Part shown: one piece after another, positions 1 through 7,208 of the stretch | Layout: each line of letters opens with the position of its first letter | Numbering within the stretch: the stretch's first letter is position 1 | NCBI GenBank assembly: GCA_029266935.1 | Contig: JAQSVY010000005.1 | Location: forward strand, 1 to 14,360 | Source of the DNA: Burkholderiales bacterium | Lineage (GTDB): Bacteria; Pseudomonadota; Gammaproteobacteria; Burkholderiales; SG8-39 | Reading direction: 5' to 3' | Length of the DNA: 14,360 bases | Position numbers and translations under genes: made by a program | Notes under the pieces: generated by a model | The model's input: the letters and a program-made list of their open reading frames with translations, nothing else | Told to the model about the DNA's origin: nothing | The model's database searches: none

Positions 1-1
1 C

Positions 2-568
2 GGCTTCTTCCGCGGCCTGCACTGCCCGTTCTGCCGGCGGCAGATCGCGCAGCTCGGCGCCGCGCAGCCGGCGCTCGCCGCGCTCGGCGTCGAGACCATC
101 GCGGTGGTCAACACGCCGCTCGAGCGGGCGCAGCTGTACTTCCGCTATCGCCCGACGCCGCTGCTTCTGCTCAGCGATCCCGACTGCCGGACGCACCAGA
201 TGTTCGGCATTCCGCGCATCGAGTTCGTCGAGCCCGGCGACACCGGGCCCGCAAGATGGCCGCGCACGCGCCCGGAAGACTTTGCCGCCGCCAGGATCGA
301 CCCGACCGGGGAGCTCGGCGCGCCGACGCAGCCGATGGAAGCCAACGGCGTCCTCAACCGCAAAGACGGGTTCGAGCTCACCGCGGCGGACGAAGCGATC
401 GTGGCGATGCATGTCGCGCAGCTCGCCGGACAGTTTCTCCTCGACCGGGACGGCGTCGTGCGCTGGCGCTGGACCGAAGCCCCGACGTCAGCCGCCGAGC
501 TGTGCCGCTTTCCCTCCGCCGCGGAGATGATCGAGGCCGCGCGCGGCCTCGCCGCGCATCAGACGTAG
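2..568 (+). CDS. Peroxiredoxin-like (AhpC/TSA, thioredoxin-fold) protein, 5' truncated
   Basis: Reading the frame open from base 2 gives 188 residues to a TAG at 566-568; the true start lies outside the window. The visible protein begins with a thioredoxin-fold segment containing GLHCPFCRRQ (CxxC: CPFC), the usual redox-active position of redoxin/AhpC-TSA domains after a first beta strand. The strands IAVVN and LLLLSDPD, the latter followed by CRTHQMFGI, fit the peroxiredoxin core, and the C-terminal FLLDRDGVVRWRW matches the late strand where such proteins carry a D-x-D-G-x-V turn. It probably reduces peroxides or acts as a thiol-disulfide reductase in the cytoplasm; substrate and reductant cannot be told. 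An ATG at 104 lies downstream of the CxxC, so it would remove the active site and is not the real start. The 3' end overlaps the convergent enolase-superfamily gene by 10 bases. Confidence 0.8.
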   Translation, partial: GFFRGLHCPFCRRQIAQLGAAQPALAALGVETIAVVNTPLERAQLYFRYRPTPLLLLSDPDCRTHQMFGIPRIEFVEPGDTGPARWPRTRPEDFAAARIDPTGELGAPTQPMEANGVLNRKDGFELTAADEAIVAMHVAQLAGQFLLDRDGVVRWRWTEAPTSAAELCRFPSAAEMIEAARGLAAHQT

Positions 569-1698
569 CCCGGCCCTTCGATCGGCGGGTGGCGCCCGAT
601 GAAGCGCTCGTCGACCTCCAGCCCCAGACCGGGCTTCTCCAGCGGCCACACGCAGCCTTCTGCGTCGATTTCTCCTGGATTGTCGACCAGCTCGTCGCGG
701 AACTTGTTCGATCTCGAGACATCCCCCTCGAAGTAGCCGCCGTTGCCGATCGCCGCGAGGAAATGGATCGTCGCGGCGTGGTTCAGGCCGGTCATCGAGC
801 TGTGCGGGTGAATGGGCAGATTCGCGGCTGCGGCGAGGGCGGCGATGCGCAGCCCTTCGGTGATGCCGCCGCTCTTGGACAGGTCGGGCTGCAGGATGCG
901 CACCGCGCCGTCCTCGATCAGCCGGTCGAACTCGAACCGGGTGTAGTGGTTCTCGCCCGCTGCGAGGGGCGTGCGGCCAAGGCGCGCCGCCGCGCGGTAG
1001 CTGCGAAAGTCGGGGGCGGGGAAGGGCTCCTCCAGCCAGCCGATCTCCAGCTCGTCCATCGCCGGCATAACCTCGCGCACCTGGTCGAGGGTGTAGCCGA
1101 TGTTGGCATCGGTGAGGATCGCCAGCTCCTTGCCGAAGGTCGCGTGCACAGCCCGCATCCGCTCCACATCCTTGTCGACGGTATCGCCGACCCGCAGCTT
1201 GATCGCCTTGTAGCCTCTGTCCACACTGGCCCGAGCTTCGTCGATCAGCCGGCTTTTCTCCTGGTACCCCAGTGAAACGCCGCCGGCGTAGGCCGGGATC
1301 GCCTTTCGCGTTCCGCCCAGGACTCGATACAAGGGGAGCGCCAGCGCCTTGCCGCGGATGTCCCACAGCGCCATGTCGATGCCGCTGATCGCGAGGCACG
1401 CGCCGGCGCCCATGCCGTGGCTGGCGAGCTGGTAGCGGTACATTTTCTCCCACACTTCGGGGATGTCTTCCGCATCGCTCCCCACGATGAGCTGCTTCAA
1501 GGTCGTGTCGATCAGCTTCGCCACCGCCGTGTGGGCACGGCCGTGGTGCGCCTCACCCCAGCCGACCAGCCCGGCGTCTGTCGTAACTTTCACGAGCACC
1601 GCATCGCGCTTCACGGCGGTGCCGATGCCCAGGGCGACGCGGTTCTGCGGCGCGATCGGGTAGGAGACAGGATAGGCGCGGACGTCAGCGATCCGCAT
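559..1698 (-). CDS. Mandelate racemase/muconate lactonizing enzyme family protein (enolase superfamily)
   Basis: A 379-aa enolase-superfamily enzyme of usual length, with an N-terminal capping domain (about 1-125) and a TIM-barrel. Metal ligands are visible: D197 (TDAN), E223 (WLEEPF) and E249 (AGENHY). The mandelate-racemase-type His/Asp dyad is present: D272 (QPDLSKSGG) and H299 (HPHSS). The KxK base motif at the end of barrel strand 2 reads KLR (K167, R169), so the second lysine, the (S)-specific base in mandelate racemase, is arginine. Expected chemistry is alpha-proton abstraction from a hydroxy- or sugar acid, most likely acid-sugar dehydration; the substrate is unknown. ATG 1698 is chosen over an upstream in-frame codon at 1728 because a GAGGAA Shine-Dalgarno lies 8 bases before it and the family starts MRIxxVR. 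It is the last gene of the minus operon and overlaps the preceding dehydrogenase gene by 14 bases, implying translational coupling. Confidence 0.9.
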   Translation of the reverse strand: MRIADVRAYPVSYPIAPQNRVALGIGTAVKRDAVLVKVTTDAGLVGWGEAHHGRAHTAVAKLIDTTLKQLIVGSDAEDIPEVWEKMYRYQLASHGMGAGACLAISGIDMALWDIRGKALALPLYRVLGGTRKAIPAYAGGVSLGYQEKSRLIDEARASVDRGYKAIKLRVGDTVDKDVERMRAVHATFGKELAILTDANIGYTLDQVREVMPAMDELEIGWLEEPFPAPDFRSYRAAARLGRTPLAAGENHYTRFEFDRLIEDGAVRILQPDLSKSGGITEGLRIAALAAAANLPIHPHSSMTGLNHAATIHFLAAIGNGGYFEGDVSRSNKFRDELVDNPGEIDAEGCVWPLEKPGLGLEVDERFIGRHPPIEGPGYV

Positions 1699-2659
1699 GC
1701 ACCAGGTTCCTCGGCGTTTCGCCAGCAAGCATGCGCAGCATCTCCTCCGCCGCCGCGACCCCCATGCGCGCGCGCGATTCGCGGGTCATTCCGGCGAAAT
1801 GCGGGGTGAGGATGACGTTCTGTAGGCCGAGCAGCTCGTGTCCCGGCTCCAAGCGGTAGTGCTCGTACACGTCGAGCATCGCGCCGGCAATGCGCCTCTC
1901 GCGCAGCGCGGCGACGAGCGCCTGTTCCTGCACCACCGCGCCGCGCCCGACATTGATGAGCCATGCCGTCGGCTTCATCAGGGCAACGGTGTCGCAATTG
2001 AACAGGTGCCTTGTCTGGGGAGTGAGCGGACAAGTCACCACGACGAAGTCGCTCCCCTGCAATAGCGACCGCAAGTCCGTTCCCTCGGATTCTGCAGGCA
2101 GCCGATCCAGGCGTCGCTGGTGCCCGAGCACCCGCATGCCGAAGCCCTGCCGACAGATCATCGCCAGCCGCTTGCCGATCTCGCCGACGCCGACGATGCC
2201 GAGCGTCATCGCAGCGATCTCGTGCGTCCCGGCGCCGAGGGCGCGCGCGCCGTCCCAGGCCCCGCCCTTCAGTGTCTCGACGACCGAGACGATGTTACGC
2301 GCCAGCATCAGCATCGCCATGACGCAGTACTCGGCGACCGATTGCGCGTTGCTGCCGGGCAGGTTGGCGATCACGACGCCGCGCTCGGCGGCCGCGGCGA
2401 GCGGCACGAGATCCGTGCCGGTGCCATGCACGACGACAGCTCGAACGTTCGGCGCCGCTTCGAAGATGTCGTCGGGCAGCTTGCTGCGCGTAATGACGCC
2501 GTCGGCTTCACGCGCGAGGCGGCGGATGGTGTCGGCGCTGCTGTCGGGAGCGCGAATGACATGCGCCGCGCGCGCCAGCGCCGCCTCGCCCTCGGGCGCG
2601 ATGGGGTCGGTGAGCAGGACTGTTTTCCTGAGGAACAGAGTGATCAAGCGCCTCGCCAA
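1685..2659 (-). CDS. D-2-hydroxyacid dehydrogenase (SerA/glyoxylate-reductase family), probably NADP(H)-preferring
   Basis: A 324-aa D-isomer-specific 2-hydroxyacid dehydrogenase, interconverting a 2-oxoacid and a D-2-hydroxyacid. The N-terminal substrate domain (TVLLTDPI, VITRSKL, VVVHGTGTD) is followed by a Rossmann domain with GVGEIG (157-162), INVGRG with the substrate-binding Arg239, and LTPHFAG with catalytic His287. Strand 2 of the nucleotide fold ends GHQRR rather than in an acidic residue, which favours NADP(H). The segment that normally reads DVFxxEP reads DVYEHYRLEP, placing Tyr268 where the catalytic Glu of the Glu-His pair usually sits; a nearby Glu271 could substitute. The start is uncertain: TTG 2659 gives full length, 6 bases after the short-chain dehydrogenase stop, with no clear Shine-Dalgarno. 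A second TTG at 2647 loses only four residues. Third gene of the minus operon. Confidence 0.88.
   Translation of the reverse strand: MARRLITLFLRKTVLLTDPIAPEGEAALARAAHVIRAPDSSADTIRRLAREADGVITRSKLPDDIFEAAPNVRAVVVHGTGTDLVPLAAAAERGVVIANLPGSNAQSVAEYCVMAMLMLARNIVSVVETLKGGAWDGARALGAGTHEIAAMTLGIVGVGEIGKRLAMICRQGFGMRVLGHQRRLDRLPAESEGTDLRSLLQGSDFVVVTCPLTPQTRHLFNCDTVALMKPTAWLINVGRGAVVQEQALVAALRERRIAGAMLDVYEHYRLEPGHELLGLQNVILTPHFAGMTRESRARMGVAAAEEMLRMLAGETPRNLVHADR
1707..1712 (-). promoter_or_regulatory. Shine-Dalgarno that fixes the enolase-superfamily start
   Basis: On the minus strand GAGGAA sits 8 bases before ATG 1698, inside the 3' end of the upstream hydroxyacid dehydrogenase gene. It supports ATG 1698 over the start codon at 1728. 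Confidence 0.6.
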
Positions 2660-2665
2660 AGCGGC

Positions 2666-3577
2666 TTAAACGGGATCCCAGCTAAAAACGTCCTGCGACC
2701 GCTCCAGGGGGTAGAAGCCGGCGCGCAATGCCGGCATCCCGTGCGCAGCGATGCTTGCCGGCGTCCAGCCGCCGGCGCGATGAACCGAGCGCAGCGGCCG
2801 GTTCTGCGACATGAGGAACAGCTCGTTGGCGCGCACGGCGAAGATCTGCCCGCTTACGTCCTTTGCTTCCCCCGAAGCCAGGAAAACCGCGAGCGGCGCG
2901 ATCTTCGCGGTTTCCATGCTCTTGAGCTTCTCGACGCGCGCCTGCTGGTCGGCGGTTTCGGTCGGGATCGAGCCGATCATCCGGCTGTAAGCGAAGGGGG
3001 CGATGCAGTTCGAGCGAACGTGGTAGCGCTGCATGTCGAGCGCGATCGACTTGGACAGGCCGACGATGCCGAGCTTCGCCGCGGAGTAGTTGGCCTGGCC
3101 GAGGTTGCCGACGAGGCCCGAGGTCGAGGTCATGTGCACGTAGCAGCCCGACTGCTGGGAGCGGAAGTGCGGCGCCGCGGCGCGCGACACGTAGAACGCG
3201 CCGTTGAGGTGCACGTCGATCACCGCGCGCCATTCCTCGACCGACATGTTGAAGAAGAAGCGGTCGCGCAGGATGCCGGCGTTGTTTACCACGACATCGA
3301 TCCGCCCGAAAGCATCAAGCGCGCTTTGGACGATTCGGTTCGCCGATTCCCAGTCCGCGACGCTCTCGGTATTGGCGAGCGCCTTGCCGCCGGTGGCACG
3401 GATCTCGTTCGCGACTTTCTCCGCGGGGCCAGCATCGCTGCCCTCGCCGTGCACCGAGGTGCCAATGTCGTTGACGACGACTGCGGCGCCGGCAGCGCCG
3501 AAGGCGAGGGCGAAATCCCGGCCGATGCCGCCCCCGGCGCCGGTAACGAGCGCGACTCTCCCTTCGAGAAGCTTCAC
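2666..3577 (-). CDS. Short-chain dehydrogenase, MFE-2 (3R)-hydroxyacyl-CoA dehydrogenase-like
   Basis: A 303-aa classical SDR, probably NAD(H)-dependent and cytoplasmic. The cofactor site is TGAGGGIG (12-19), followed by VVVNDIG, whose Asp points to NAD. NNAG lies at 98-101, and the triad Ser151, Tyr164, Lys168 sits in STSG...YSAAK. The wording NNAGILRDR and GNLGQANYSAAKLG is that of the first dehydrogenase domain of peroxisomal multifunctional enzyme type 2, where the catalytic Ser/Tyr/Lys fall at matching positions. It therefore likely oxidises a (3R)-hydroxyacyl-CoA or related hydroxy compound. It has an extra tail of about 40 residues (from about 265) that I do not recognise. Start: GTG 3577, whose GTGA overlaps the TGA of the aldolase gene by 4 bases, the hallmark of coupling; the open frame runs further upstream only through aldolase sequence in another frame. 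Confidence 0.88.
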   Translation of the reverse strand: MKLLEGRVALVTGAGGGIGRDFALAFGAAGAAVVVNDIGTSVHGEGSDAGPAEKVANEIRATGGKALANTESVADWESANRIVQSALDAFGRIDVVVNNAGILRDRFFFNMSVEEWRAVIDVHLNGAFYVSRAAAPHFRSQQSGCYVHMTSTSGLVGNLGQANYSAAKLGIVGLSKSIALDMQRYHVRSNCIAPFAYSRMIGSIPTETADQQARVEKLKSMETAKIAPLAVFLASGEAKDVSGQIFAVRANELFLMSQNRPLRSVHRAGGWTPASIAAHGMPALRAGFYPLERSQDVFSWDPV

Positions 3578-4353
3578 CCCCGGAAGCCCGGGTAGCGCCT
3601 GTCGACGAGGCGCAGCAGCCCCGCCCATTCCAGTTCGCCGATGTTGCGCCGTTGCCCGGGCCTGTAACGGGCGTTGGTGGTTTCCACGAGATCCGTCCCG
3701 GGGATGGTCAAAGCCTTTCCGCTTGAAAAGGCGAGAACCTGCGCCTGGCAGGCGCGCTCCAGCCAGTAGATGGTGATGAAGGCCTCTGGAATGGTCGCGC
3801 CCACCGCGAGCAGGCCGTGGTTGCGCAGGATCATCGCCACGTGGCTGCCCAGGTCGGAGACGAGGCGCTTCTGCTCGTCGAGGTCGACCGCCGGTCCCTC
3901 GTAGTCGTGGTAGCCGACACCAGAGAAGAACATGGCGTTCTGCGTGAGCGGCTGCAGCCCACACTCCATGGCCGAGACCGCCATGCCGGCGGGCGTGTGC
4001 GTATGGATGACGCAGGCGACGTCGGGCCGGCCGCGATGCACGGCGCTGTGGATGACGAAGCCTGCGCGGTTGATGCCGTAGCCGCTGCCAGAGTCCTGCA
4101 CGATGTTGCCGTCGAAATCGACCTTCACCAGGCTGGAGGCGGTGATCTCGTCGTAGGTCATGCCGTAGGCGTTGATCAGGAAGTGGCCTTCCTCGCCTGG
4201 CACCCGCGCGGAGATGTGGTTGTAGACGAGGTCGTCCATGCCGTAGTGGTGCACCAGTCGGTAGCACGCGGCAAGGTCGATGCGCGTCTGCCATTCGGTC
4301 TGCGAAACGCGCTCGCGCATCGACTTGATGTTCAGGTGGGAGAGGTCGCTCAT
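3574..4353 (-). CDS. Class II aldolase/adducin-family protein
   Basis: A 259-aa member of the class II aldolase/adducin N-terminal family. Zinc-binding histidines are visible: H117 and H119 in CVIHTHTPAG and H179 in LRNHGLLAVG. The preceding segment INRAGFVIHSAVHRGRPD is of the adducin type. Aligned on His102, the position of the catalytic Glu of L-fuculose-1-phosphate aldolase (Glu73) is Gly98, so classical aldol cleavage is doubtful; a decarboxylase, dehydratase, isomerase or lyase role is possible. GMTYDEIT (64-71) corresponds to the substrate-phosphate loop region. ATG 4353 gives the usual length and a normal N-terminus. It is the first gene of the minus operon and diverges from the acyl-CoA synthetase gene with a 20-base gap. 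A GGAAGG lies 12 bases before the ATG, farther than usual. Confidence 0.88.
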   Translation of the reverse strand: MSDLSHLNIKSMRERVSQTEWQTRIDLAACYRLVHHYGMDDLVYNHISARVPGEEGHFLINAYGMTYDEITASSLVKVDFDGNIVQDSGSGYGINRAGFVIHSAVHRGRPDVACVIHTHTPAGMAVSAMECGLQPLTQNAMFFSGVGYHDYEGPAVDLDEQKRLVSDLGSHVAMILRNHGLLAVGATIPEAFITIYWLERACQAQVLAFSSGKALTIPGTDLVETTNARYRPGQRRNIGELEWAGLLRLVDRRYPGFRG

Positions 4354-4373
4354 GGCCGTATTATGCCTTCCCG
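4354..4373. promoter_or_regulatory. 20-bp divergent gap with shared near-symmetric -10 element
   Basis: This is the only sequence between two divergent start codons (4353 minus, 4374 plus). It contains TATTAT on the plus strand (4359-4364) and CATAAT on the minus strand (4365-4360), each 5 of 6 matches to TATAAT and overlapping almost completely. Each would start RNA at or next to its own start codon. No convincing -35 hexamer is visible on either side at 16-18 bp spacing, so strength and sigma factor are unknown. Confidence 0.4.
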
Positions 4374-6431
4374 ATGCTGCGCTCCGCCCTCGACCCGCGT
4401 TCGGTTGCCGTGATCGGTGCGTCCGACAATCCGCACAAAGTCGGCGGCCGGCCAATCCTCTACATGAAGCGCTACGGCTACCGCGGCGCCATCTATCCGG
4501 TGAATCCGGCGCGGACGGAAGTTCAAGGCATCCTTGCCTTTCGCACGCTGGATGCGACGCCTGAAGTTCCCGAGTTGGCGATCATCGCCGTCGCCGGCGA
4601 GGAGGCCGTCGCGGCAATCCATGCGTGCGCCGCGCGCGGCGTGAAGGTCGCGGTGGTAATGGCCTCGGGCTTCGGCGAGACCGGCGCGGCGGGCCTGCGG
4701 GTCGAGCAGGCCATGGTCGACACGGCGCGTCGCGCCGGGATGCGGCTGCTCGGGCCCAACTGCCAGGGCGTCGCAAACTTCGCCACGGGCACGGTGGCGA
4801 ATTTCTCGACCATCTTCCATGAGCTCGAGGCGCGCGACGGCCCGGTCGCGATCGTCAGCCAGAGCGGCGCGAATTCGCAGGCGATCTACACGCTGCTGCA
4901 CGAGAAGGGCCTGGGCGTGCGGCACGTGCACGCGACCGGCAACGAGGCGGACGTCAGCGTCGCCGAGCTCGCAGAAGCCGTGGTCGCCGACCCTGGGGTG
5001 CGGCTGCTGCTCCTCTACATGGAGGCGATCAAGCACCCCGAGCGCCTCGCGGCAGCGGCCAAGGCGGCAAGGCAGCGCAAGCTGCCGATCGTGGTGCTGA
5101 AAGCCGGGCGCACCGCGAGCGGGCAGAAGGCGGCAAGCTCGCACACCGGCGCGCTCGCCTCCGAGGACCGCGTAGTCGACGCCTTCCTCGAGCGCCACGG
5201 CATCTGGCGCGCCGCCGACCCGCACGAGCTCGTTGCCGCCGCCGAGCTCTATCTCATCGGACGGCAGCCGCGCGGCAAGCGCCTGGTCGTGGTGAGCAAC
5301 TCCGGAGCGAGCTGCGTCATGGCGGCCGACTATGCAGAGGAGAAGGGCATTCCGCTTGCCCCCGTCAGTGACAACGCCAGAGACCGGTTGCAAAAGGCAT
5401 TACCGGCATTCGCCGCGTTCGCCAACCCGATCGACGTCACCGGCGCGCTGCTCGGCAACCCGCAGCTGCTCGCCTCGGTGCTGCCGATCGTCGGCGAGGA
5501 CCGGCAAAGCAATTTGCTCCTGCTCGCCATGCCGGTGGCGGGCACGGGCTACGATGTCCCGCGCTTCGCGAAGGACCTCGCCGCTTTCTCCACGACATTC
5601 GACCAGGCCGTCGCGGTGGCCGCCCCGCAGAAATCGGTGCGCGACCAGTTCGCGGCCGCAGGCGTGCCGACCTTCGCCAGCGAGCGCGTGGCGATGGATG
5701 CGCTCGCGCAGCTCGCCGGCCATGCGGCGCTGCTGCAACGACCGGCCATCGCAGCAAGGCCGGCGCGGCCGCCTTGGCTCCCGATCGGGGGTCATCGCTT
5801 CCTCCATGAAGCGGAGAGCCTCGAAGTGCTGGCGCGGGCCGGTTTGCCCGTGGTCGAGCATCGCCTGTGCACGACGGAGGAGGAGGTGCGGGACGCGTGC
5901 GCACCTCCCCTCGTCATCAAGGCCTGCTCACGGGACGTGCCGCACAAGACCGAGCACGGGCTGGTGTGCGTCGACCCCCCGGACGCCATAGCCGAATTCA
6001 AGCGGCAACGCGACAAGGTCGCCGCGCTCGGGGCGAGCTTCGAAGGCGTGATCATCGCGCGCAAGGCGGCGAAGGCCAGGGAACTCGCCCTCGGCGCAAG
6101 GCTCGATTCGCAGTTCGGGCCGGTGGTCATGGTCGGCGACGGCGGCGTGAACCTCGAGGCCCTGAAGGATTTCAGGTTGCTCCTGCCGCCGTTCTCGGAA
6201 TCGGAGGTCCTTGAGAAACTGCAGCAGTTGAGAATCGCTCCGCTTCTGGCAGGCTGGCGCGGAGAGGCGCCGGCCGATCTGCTTGCCTTCGGCCGCATGG
6301 CGGTGCTGCTCGGCGAGGCGATGCTCGGCTGGGGTGGGAGCGTGGCTTCGGTCGACATCAACCCCGTGTTCGTGTTTGAAACGGGGAAGGGGGCGCTCGC
6401 CGTCGACGCCCTGATCGAGCGGACCCTATAA
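4374..6431 (+). CDS. Acyl-CoA synthetase (NDP-forming), acetate-CoA ligase/ATP-grasp family
   Basis: A 685-aa fused NDP-forming acyl-CoA synthetase, reversibly forming acyl-CoA from an acid, CoA and ATP through a phosphohistidine. Domains in order: CoA-binding Rossmann domain (about 1-130, [11 protein letters not shown] to LLGPNCQG); succinyl-CoA-synthetase-like flavodoxin domains (about 155-440, [11 protein letters not shown]); ATP-grasp domain (about 465-685). The ATP-grasp part shows [26 protein letters not shown] and SVDINPVF. The phosphorylated His is H257 in SSHTGALAS, and the paired Glu is E217 in LLYMEAIK. Acid substrate unknown; the family uses short-chain, branched, aryl or hydroxy acids. 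ATG 4374 gives the family's normal N-terminus, but no Shine-Dalgarno precedes it and a TATTAT lies 9 bases upstream, so the mRNA may be leaderless. It heads the plus operon and is followed after 7 bases by etfB. Confidence 0.9.
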   Translation: MLRSALDPRSVAVIGASDNPHKVGGRPILYMKRYGYRGAIYPVNPARTEVQGILAFRTLDATPEVPELAIIAVAGEEAVAAIHACAARGVKVAVVMASGFGETGAAGLRVEQAMVDTARRAGMRLLGPNCQGVANFATGTVANFSTIFHELEARDGPVAIVSQSGANSQAIYTLLHEKGLGVRHVHATGNEADVSVAELAEAVVADPGVRLLLLYMEAIKHPERLAAAAKAARQRKLPIVVLKAGRTASGQKAASSHTGALASEDRVVDAFLERHGIWRAADPHELVAAAELYLIGRQPRGKRLVVVSNSGASCVMAADYAEEKGIPLAPVSDNARDRLQKALPAFAAFANPIDVTGALLGNPQLLASVLPIVGEDRQSNLLLLAMPVAGTGYDVPRFAKDLAAFSTTFDQAVAVAAPQKSVRDQFAAAGVPTFASERVAMDALAQLAGHAALLQRPAIAARPARPPWLPIGGHRFLHEAESLEVLARAGLPVVEHRLCTTEEEVRDACAPPLVIKACSRDVPHKTEHGLVCVDPPDAIAEFKRQRDKVAALGASFEGVIIARKAAKARELALGARLDSQFGPVVMVGDGGVNLEALKDFRLLLPPFSESEVLEKLQQLRIAPLLAGWRGEAPADLLAFGRMAVLLGEAMLGWGGSVASVDINPVFVFETGKGALAVDALIERTL

Positions 6432-6432
6432 T
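6403..6432 (+). promoter_or_regulatory. Candidate promoter for etfB inside the end of the acyl-CoA synthetase gene
   Basis: A perfect TATAAT lies at 6427-6432, overlapping the TAA stop of the synthetase gene. TCGACG at 6403-6408 matches TTGACA at 4 of 6 positions with an 18-bp spacer. The predicted RNA start falls on or next to the etfB ATG at 6439, giving a leaderless message. No Shine-Dalgarno precedes that ATG. A chance match is possible, but the perfect hexamer is unusual in such GC-rich DNA. Confidence 0.45.
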
Positions 6433-6438
6433 TTCCCA

Positions 6439-7188
6439 ATGAAAGTCATGGTCGCGGTAAAGCGCGTGGTCGACTTCAACGTCAAGGTGCGCGTAAAGGG
6501 CGACGGCACCGGCGTCGAGACCGCGAACGTCAAGATGTCGATGAACCCGTTCGACGAGATTGCCCTCGAGGAGGCGGTGCGCCTGAAGGAAGCCGGCGTT
6601 GCGACCGAGATCCTCGCAGTCTCATGCGGCCCCGTCGCGTGCCAGGAAACGCTGCGCACCGCGCTCGCCATCGGCGCCGACCGGGCCATCCTGGTGCAGA
6701 CCGACGTCGAGCTGCAACCCCTGGCCGTAGCAAAGCTTCTGAAATCTGTCATTTCGAAAGAGCAGCCCAAGCTCGTGGTCATGGGCAAGCAGGCGATCGA
6801 CGACGACTCCAACCAGACAGGGCAGATGCTCGCCGCGCTGCTCGGCTGGTCGCAGGCTACATTTGCCTCGAAAGTCAAAATCGCCGGCGAGGGCGCCGAA
6901 GTGACCCGAGAGGTTGACGGCGGCCTCGAGACGCTGTCGGTCAAGCTGCCCGCGGTCGTGACCACGGACCTGCGCCTGAACGAGCCGCGTTACGTCACGC
7001 TGCCGAACATCATGAAGGCGAAAAAGAAGCCGCTCGAGACGCTCACGCCCGATGCGCTAGGTGTGGATGTGACGCCGCGCCTGGCGATCCTCAAGGTGGT
7101 GGAGCCGCCCAAGCGCAAGGCCGGAGTGAAGGTTGCCGACGCCAAGGCGCTGGTCGACAAGTTGCGCAACGAAGCGAAGGTGATCTGA
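6439..7188 (+). CDS. etfB: Electron transfer flavoprotein beta subunit
   Basis: A 249-aa EtfB of normal length. The N-terminus [12 protein letters not shown], the AMP-binding loop [14 protein letters not shown] (116-129) and the family signature [19 protein letters not shown] (155-173) are all visible. The segment [17 protein letters not shown] (184-200) is the recognition loop that docks on acyl-CoA dehydrogenases. The DDDSNQTG loop is the AMP-type seen in ordinary, non-bifurcating ETF rather than the second-FAD type. With EtfA it carries electrons from acyl-CoA dehydrogenases to ETF-QO in the cytoplasm; the partner dehydrogenase is two genes downstream and ETF-QO is at the window's right edge. 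The stop TGA overlaps an ATG (TGATG at 7186-7190) that opens a 6-codon ORF leading to etfA. Confidence 0.97.
   Translation: MKVMVAVKRVVDFNVKVRVKGDGTGVETANVKMSMNPFDEIALEEAVRLKEAGVATEILAVSCGPVACQETLRTALAIGADRAILVQTDVELQPLAVAKLLKSVISKEQPKLVVMGKQAIDDDSNQTGQMLAALLGWSQATFASKVKIAGEGAEVTREVDGGLETLSVKLPAVVTTDLRLNEPRYVTLPNIMKAKKKPLETLTPDALGVDVTPRLAILKVVEPPKRKAGVKVADAKALVDKLRNEAKVI
7177..7183 (+). promoter_or_regulatory. Shine-Dalgarno pointing at a mini-ORF, not directly at etfA
   Basis: AAGGTGA lies 4 bases before ATG 7188 (7 bases if measured from AAGG) and 21 bases before the etfA ATG at 7205. The best ribosome-binding sequence here therefore serves the mini-ORF, with etfA reached by re-initiation, or marks an alternative arrangement. 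Confidence 0.5.
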
Positions 7189-7208
7189 TGGCAGTCCTGC
7201 CTTCATGA
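7188..7208 (+). CDS. Possible 6-residue coupling ORF (MAVLPS) between etfB and etfA
   Basis: ATG 7188 overlaps the etfB stop, is preceded by an AAGGTGA Shine-Dalgarno, and runs six codons to a TGA at 7206-7208 that overlaps the etfA ATG at 7205 (ATGA). It could relay ribosomes from etfB to etfA. It is too short to support as a protein by sequence alone and could be a chance ORF. Its MAVL beginning resembles the start of many EtfA proteins, so a remnant of an older etfA start after a small frame change is another reading. Confidence 0.3.
   Translation: MAVLPS

Noticed and set aside
256..1275. 339-codon plus-strand open frame
   Set aside because: It runs antisense to the enolase-superfamily gene and is rich in Arg/Ala/Gly without family motifs; long antisense frames are expected at this GC3. 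The same applies to long frames at 488-1453, 2120-3595, 10033-11355, 11791-13224 and 12423-13982.
2666..4294. 542-codon minus frame that could be read as a fusion protein
   Set aside because: Only the last 303 codons are an SDR. The upstream part is an out-of-frame, low-complexity reading of the aldolase gene, and a GTGA overlap gives the proper SDR start.
7188..7208. ATG 7188 as the real etfA start
   Set aside because: It is in a different frame from etfA and stops after six codons; the etfA N-terminus [11 protein letters not shown] from 7205 is family-typical. Kept only as a possible coupling ORF.
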